This document shows positions 61,665 through 64,000 of a stretch of 64,000 nucleotides of DNA, piece after piece (position 1 is the first letter of the stretch; every line of letters begins with the position of its first letter). The notes beneath the pieces are model-generated. The model saw only the letters and a program-made list of their open reading frames with translations. It was not told the DNA's origin and made no database searches. Source of the DNA: UBA8337 sp965662725 (GTDB taxonomy: Bacteria; Pseudomonadota; Alphaproteobacteria; RS24); the NCBI GenBank assembly GCA_965662725.1, contig CBFIIT010000002.1, positions 62,001 through 126,000 of the forward strand, given 5' to 3'. A program made the translations under genes and the position numbers.

Positions 61665-62611
61665 TCGGCCGCGCGCGCCAATCTATCGTTAATCGCTTCG
61701 CCCAGCCCGTCTGTCGGTATCGGCATGACGGCCAATGTTTTGCCTTGATTTTGCGCCGCTGCATCGGCTTTGTGCAGGGCAGTAAATAAAGCCGCTGCCG
61801 CTTCAGCCAAGTCACCATTGGCACTCAAATTCATGAAACAATCAGCCGCTGCGTTCGGCCCAAACCCGATAAGCAATTCAGTCGCCGTCGCATTTTCGAC
61901 GTCAAGTCGAATGGCAGTTTGCGGTGCATAATGGCGCGCCAAACGCCCCGGTGCCAATCGTGCGGTTTCGGCTTTTTCTTGCGGCGGCTCGGCCAGTTTC
62001 TTCGCAAGAAATTTTTCAATATCAGCGCGCGCAATGCCACCGGCGCGCAGCCAAAGCGGTGTTTCTGATAGGCAGCCAACAATGCTCGATTCAACGCCGA
62101 TAACGCAATCGCCGCCATCCAAAACATCAATTTCGGGGAGTAAATCCGTCACATGCATCACAGTGCTGGGGCTGAGCCGACCGGATGGATTGGCACTGGG
62201 GGCGACCAGCGGCAGGCCTATCTCAGTCAATAAGGCTTGTGCCGTCGGATGCGCCGGAAGTCGCAAAGCAATGGTATCCAGACCGGCTGAAGCGAGCGGG
62301 TCAACCGGACAATCTTTCTGTCTTGGTACAACCAGCGTTAATGGGCCGGGCCAAAACCGCGCCGCCAATTTTTCGGCCATTTGATTAAATTGTCCAAGCC
62401 GATGTGCCATATCCATATCGCCAATATGGCAAATTAGCGGATTGAATTGCGGCCTTTTCTTGGTCGCGTAAATGGCCGCAATGGCAGCCGCATTGGTGGC
62501 GTCACCGGCCAATCCGTAAACCGTCTCGGTCGGCATGGCCAGCAAGCCACCCTGTTTCAGTGTCCCGACGCAGGCGGCGATGCCCGCCGCATTTGCGGGA
62601 TGAACAGTCAT
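61661..62611 (-). CDS. L-threonylcarbamoyladenylate synthase (Sua5/TsaC type)
   Basis: This enzyme makes the activated threonylcarbamoyl group for the t6A tRNA modification. The YrdC domain (about residues 1-200) has GGLLAMPTETVYGLAGDA, KKRPQFNPLICHIGD, and SANPSGRLSPSTVMHV. An additional Sua5 C-terminal domain (about 220-316) follows, so it is the long form. It starts with no gap after the stop of the SDR gene and is likely co-transcribed with it. Confidence 0.93.
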   Translation of the reverse strand: MTVHPANAAGIAACVGTLKQGGLLAMPTETVYGLAGDATNAAAIAAIYATKKRPQFNPLICHIGDMDMAHRLGQFNQMAEKLAARFWPGPLTLVVPRQKDCPVDPLASAGLDTIALRLPAHPTAQALLTEIGLPLVAPSANPSGRLSPSTVMHVTDLLPEIDVLDGGDCVIGVESSIVGCLSETPLWLRAGGIARADIEKFLAKKLAEPPQEKAETARLAPGRLARHYAPQTAIRLDVENATATELLIGFGPNAAADCFMNLSANGDLAEAAAALFTALHKADAAAQNQGKTLAVMPIPTDGLGEAINDRLARAAD

Positions 62612-63568
62612 TTATTTTTTCGCAGCTTTCTTGCGCGGGGCGGCCTTTTTGGCTGGTGCTTTTCTGGTCGCCGGTTTCTTAGCAGCCGGTTTCTTAGCCG
62701 CTGTTTTTTTGGCAGGCGCTTTCTTGACTGCCGGTTTTTTAGCAGGCGCCTTTTTCGCGATTGCTTTTTTCGCGGCCGGTTTTTTACCGCCGGTAATGAG
62801 ATTGGCAGGCAATAGGCTGAAAATAGCGCAGAGGGTTGAATAAAGCGCGCCGTGAATAATCACCGGCCCGTTGCCGGTGCGAACAGCCAAATGCGTCTCG
62901 CGGACAACACGCGGCGCGGTCAGCCAAACGAATTTCGGCATTTTGTTCATCCGGTCGCGTGTGCCGGCAACATCATGAATTTCGGTATATGTATAGCCCG
63001 GGCATGAGGCGACAACATTGACACCGCGCGGGCGCAATTCGCTATACAGGCTTTGGCTGAAAGATTTCACATAAGCCTTGATCGGCCCATAAAGTGTATT
63101 GCCCGGCGTGCCCGGCAAATAGGCCGCGACAGAAGCGATGTTAACGATATAGCCGTGCCCGCGCTTGGCCATATCGGCGGCAAAAATATGCGCCAATTCG
63201 GTCAGACCGGTCAGCATCACCTGCACCATATCTTGTTGGGTTTTCCATTTTGATTTGGTGAAACTTTCGGCCACGCCATAACCGGCATTATTGACCAGAT
63301 AGTCGATGGTAATTTTCTTCTTTTTGATTTCCGCCGCCAGTTTGGCCGGGGTTTCCGGCTTTGCCATATCAGCAGTGATGACAGTTACTTTTGTGCCATA
63401 GGCTTTTTCCAGCTCTTTGGCCAATTTATTGAGGCGCGGTGCACGCCGTGCCGTAATGACCAGATCATAATCGCGCTGTGCCAAATAGCGGGCATAGTCG
63501 CGGCCAATGCCGGATGACGCGCCGGTAATTAACGCGGTTCCCTCACGGGTTTTTTGCTGTGTGGCCAT
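62612..63568 (-). CDS. SDR family protein with a Lys/Ala/Pro-rich histone-like tail
   Basis: Residues 1 to about 260 form a short-chain dehydrogenase with TGASSGIGRDYA, VNNAGYGVAES, a Ser in IASVAAYLPG, and Tyr/Lys in LYGPIKAYVKS. Residues 262-318 are a tail made almost only of Lys, Ala and Pro (KKPAAKKA-type units), like histone H1 or AlgP. The tail would make the protein strongly basic and could bind DNA, RNA or acidic surfaces; this is inference. A hydrophobic stretch, ALYSTLCAIFSLLPANLI, precedes the tail and may touch the membrane. ATG 63568 has AGGAG upstream. The stop is directly followed by tsaC. Confidence 0.88.
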   Translation of the reverse strand: MATQQKTREGTALITGASSGIGRDYARYLAQRDYDLVITARRAPRLNKLAKELEKAYGTKVTVITADMAKPETPAKLAAEIKKKKITIDYLVNNAGYGVAESFTKSKWKTQQDMVQVMLTGLTELAHIFAADMAKRGHGYIVNIASVAAYLPGTPGNTLYGPIKAYVKSFSQSLYSELRPRGVNVVASCPGYTYTEIHDVAGTRDRMNKMPKFVWLTAPRVVRETHLAVRTGNGPVIIHGALYSTLCAIFSLLPANLITGGKKPAAKKAIAKKAPAKKPAVKKAPAKKTAAKKPAAKKPATRKAPAKKAAPRKKAAKK

Positions 63569-63661
63569 TTCAAACTCCTGGATTGCACTCGCTAACAGAT
63601 TAGTTATGTTGGTAGCAAGTTGAGAGTTTCATGCCAAGCCCATAAGGGCATTGAGGATATT

Positions 63662-64000
63662 GTGAGCGAGCAGCAAAAAACCACATCGCAGGCGCATGGC
63701 CTGCGCTACCCGTTTGATGAAAAGCCGACTGTCGGACAGCCGATTGAAGTGGCTGACGGCGTTTTCTGGGCCCGCATGGAGCTGCCTTATACGCTGGATC
63801 ATATTAATGTCTGGTTGCTGCGTGATGGCGATGGCTGGGTGATTATTGATACGTGCGTCGATATGGATAGCTCGCGCGCTCATTGGGAAGAGCTGTTTGC
63901 CGGCTTTATGCAAGGTAAGCCGGTGCATAAAGTCATTGTCACGCATATGCATCCCGACCATGTCGGCCTTGCCGGTTGGTTGGTCGAACGTTTTGACGCT
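63662..64000 (+). CDS. MBL-fold metallo-hydrolase, N-terminal part
   Basis: The gene runs off the window end after 113 codons. The metallo-beta-lactamase motif His-x-His-x-Asp-His is visible in VTHMHPDHVGLAG, after a strand that binds the second metal site (VIIDTCVDMD). Members of this type act on thioesters, lactones or similar; the substrate is unknown here. I chose a GTG start at 63662, which has GAGGAT five bases upstream; the sequence before it does not look coding. It diverges from the tailed SDR gene. Confidence 0.85.
   Translation, partial: MSEQQKTTSQAHGLRYPFDEKPTVGQPIEVADGVFWARMELPYTLDHINVWLLRDGDGWVIIDTCVDMDSSRAHWEELFAGFMQGKPVHKVIVTHMHPDHVGLAGWLVERFDA

Noticed and set aside
62615..62785. 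Separate histone-like gene
   Set aside because: The Lys/Ala/Pro codons are in frame with the SDR domain without a stop or a new start signal, so this is a tail of one protein.
1..64000. tRNA, rRNA, prophage, insertion sequence or biosynthetic cluster
   Set aside because: None was recognised on reading both strands; gene content is almost wholly core metabolism and housekeeping.

Overview
This window is a stretch of chromosome from an alphaproteobacterium, read from a draft or metagenome-type assembly: there is a run of 99 N inside coxA. The evidence for the class is the set of neighbourhoods. These are the aa3-oxidase cluster ctaC-ctaD-ctaB-coxF-ctaG-ctaE-SURF1, ispH-thrB-rnhA, rnhB next to a CcrM-type GANTC methyltransferase, mutY facing DUF721-dsbA-smc, a split ATP synthase locus (atpI-B-E-F'-F without F1 genes), ETF-QO-TPR-ispE, glyQ-glyS-ppdK, and nadABC with its regulator NadQ. 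The glycine cleavage P protein is split in two (gcvPA, gcvPB). I cannot fix the order or genus from sequence alone. No tRNA, rRNA, insertion sequence, prophage or CRISPR array was seen. The content is overwhelmingly core genome, and I found no convincing new multi-gene system.

Layout: 1-285 is the end of gshA. 302-2330 (minus) carries a membrane protein and the protease TldD. 2558-9916 (plus) is the cytochrome c oxidase structural and assembly operon, running into thrC. 9864-15247 holds an unassigned membrane sensor-like protein, a YqgE-family protein, a DsbD-alpha-type protein, a peroxiredoxin, and the minus-strand ispH-thrB-rnhA operon. 15342-21089 has a lipoprotein and then the glycine-riboswitch operon gcvT-H-PA-PB, with rnhB joined to its end. 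21192-23862 has ccrM, a DUF1232 protein, a gene-free but structure-rich 365-bp stretch, a small XRE-type regulator and a small anchored protein. 23963-30702 has a crotonase, mutY, DUF721, a DsbA-like protein and SMC. 30824-33247 is the Fo operon. 33262-35912 (minus) has a family-4-like uracil-DNA glycosylase coupled to a lytic transglycosylase. 36157-48673 has ETF-QO, a TPR protein, ispE, a polyprenyl synthase on the other strand, a TrmN6-like methyltransferase, glyQS, ppdK and a SleB-type hydrolase. 48670-54474 (minus) has a KAS III, nadQ, nadA, nadB and nadC. 54578-64000 has YgfZ, a GT9-like protein, dihydroorotase, AcuI, an SDR, DUF192, SRAP, a VOC protein, TsaC/Sua5, an SDR with a histone-like tail and the start of an MBL-fold hydrolase.

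The most interesting points are regulatory or architectural. They are: (i) three GANTC sites plus a perfect DnaA box in front of ccrM, with the same 10-bp-spaced GACTC pair at the gcv promoter; (ii) the gene-free stretch at 22731-23095, with a terminator-like hairpin nested in a 10-bp inverted repeat and a GNRA-capped 11-bp hairpin before a small regulator gene; (iii) a 19-bp near-perfect palindrome at the nadA promoter next to nadQ; (iv) three exact 18-bp tandem repeats between the UDG and ETF-QO genes; (v) an SDR carrying a 57-residue Lys/Ala/Pro tail; (vi) RNase HII inside a glycine-riboswitch operon; (vii) the N gap in coxA, whose flanks look almost contiguous.
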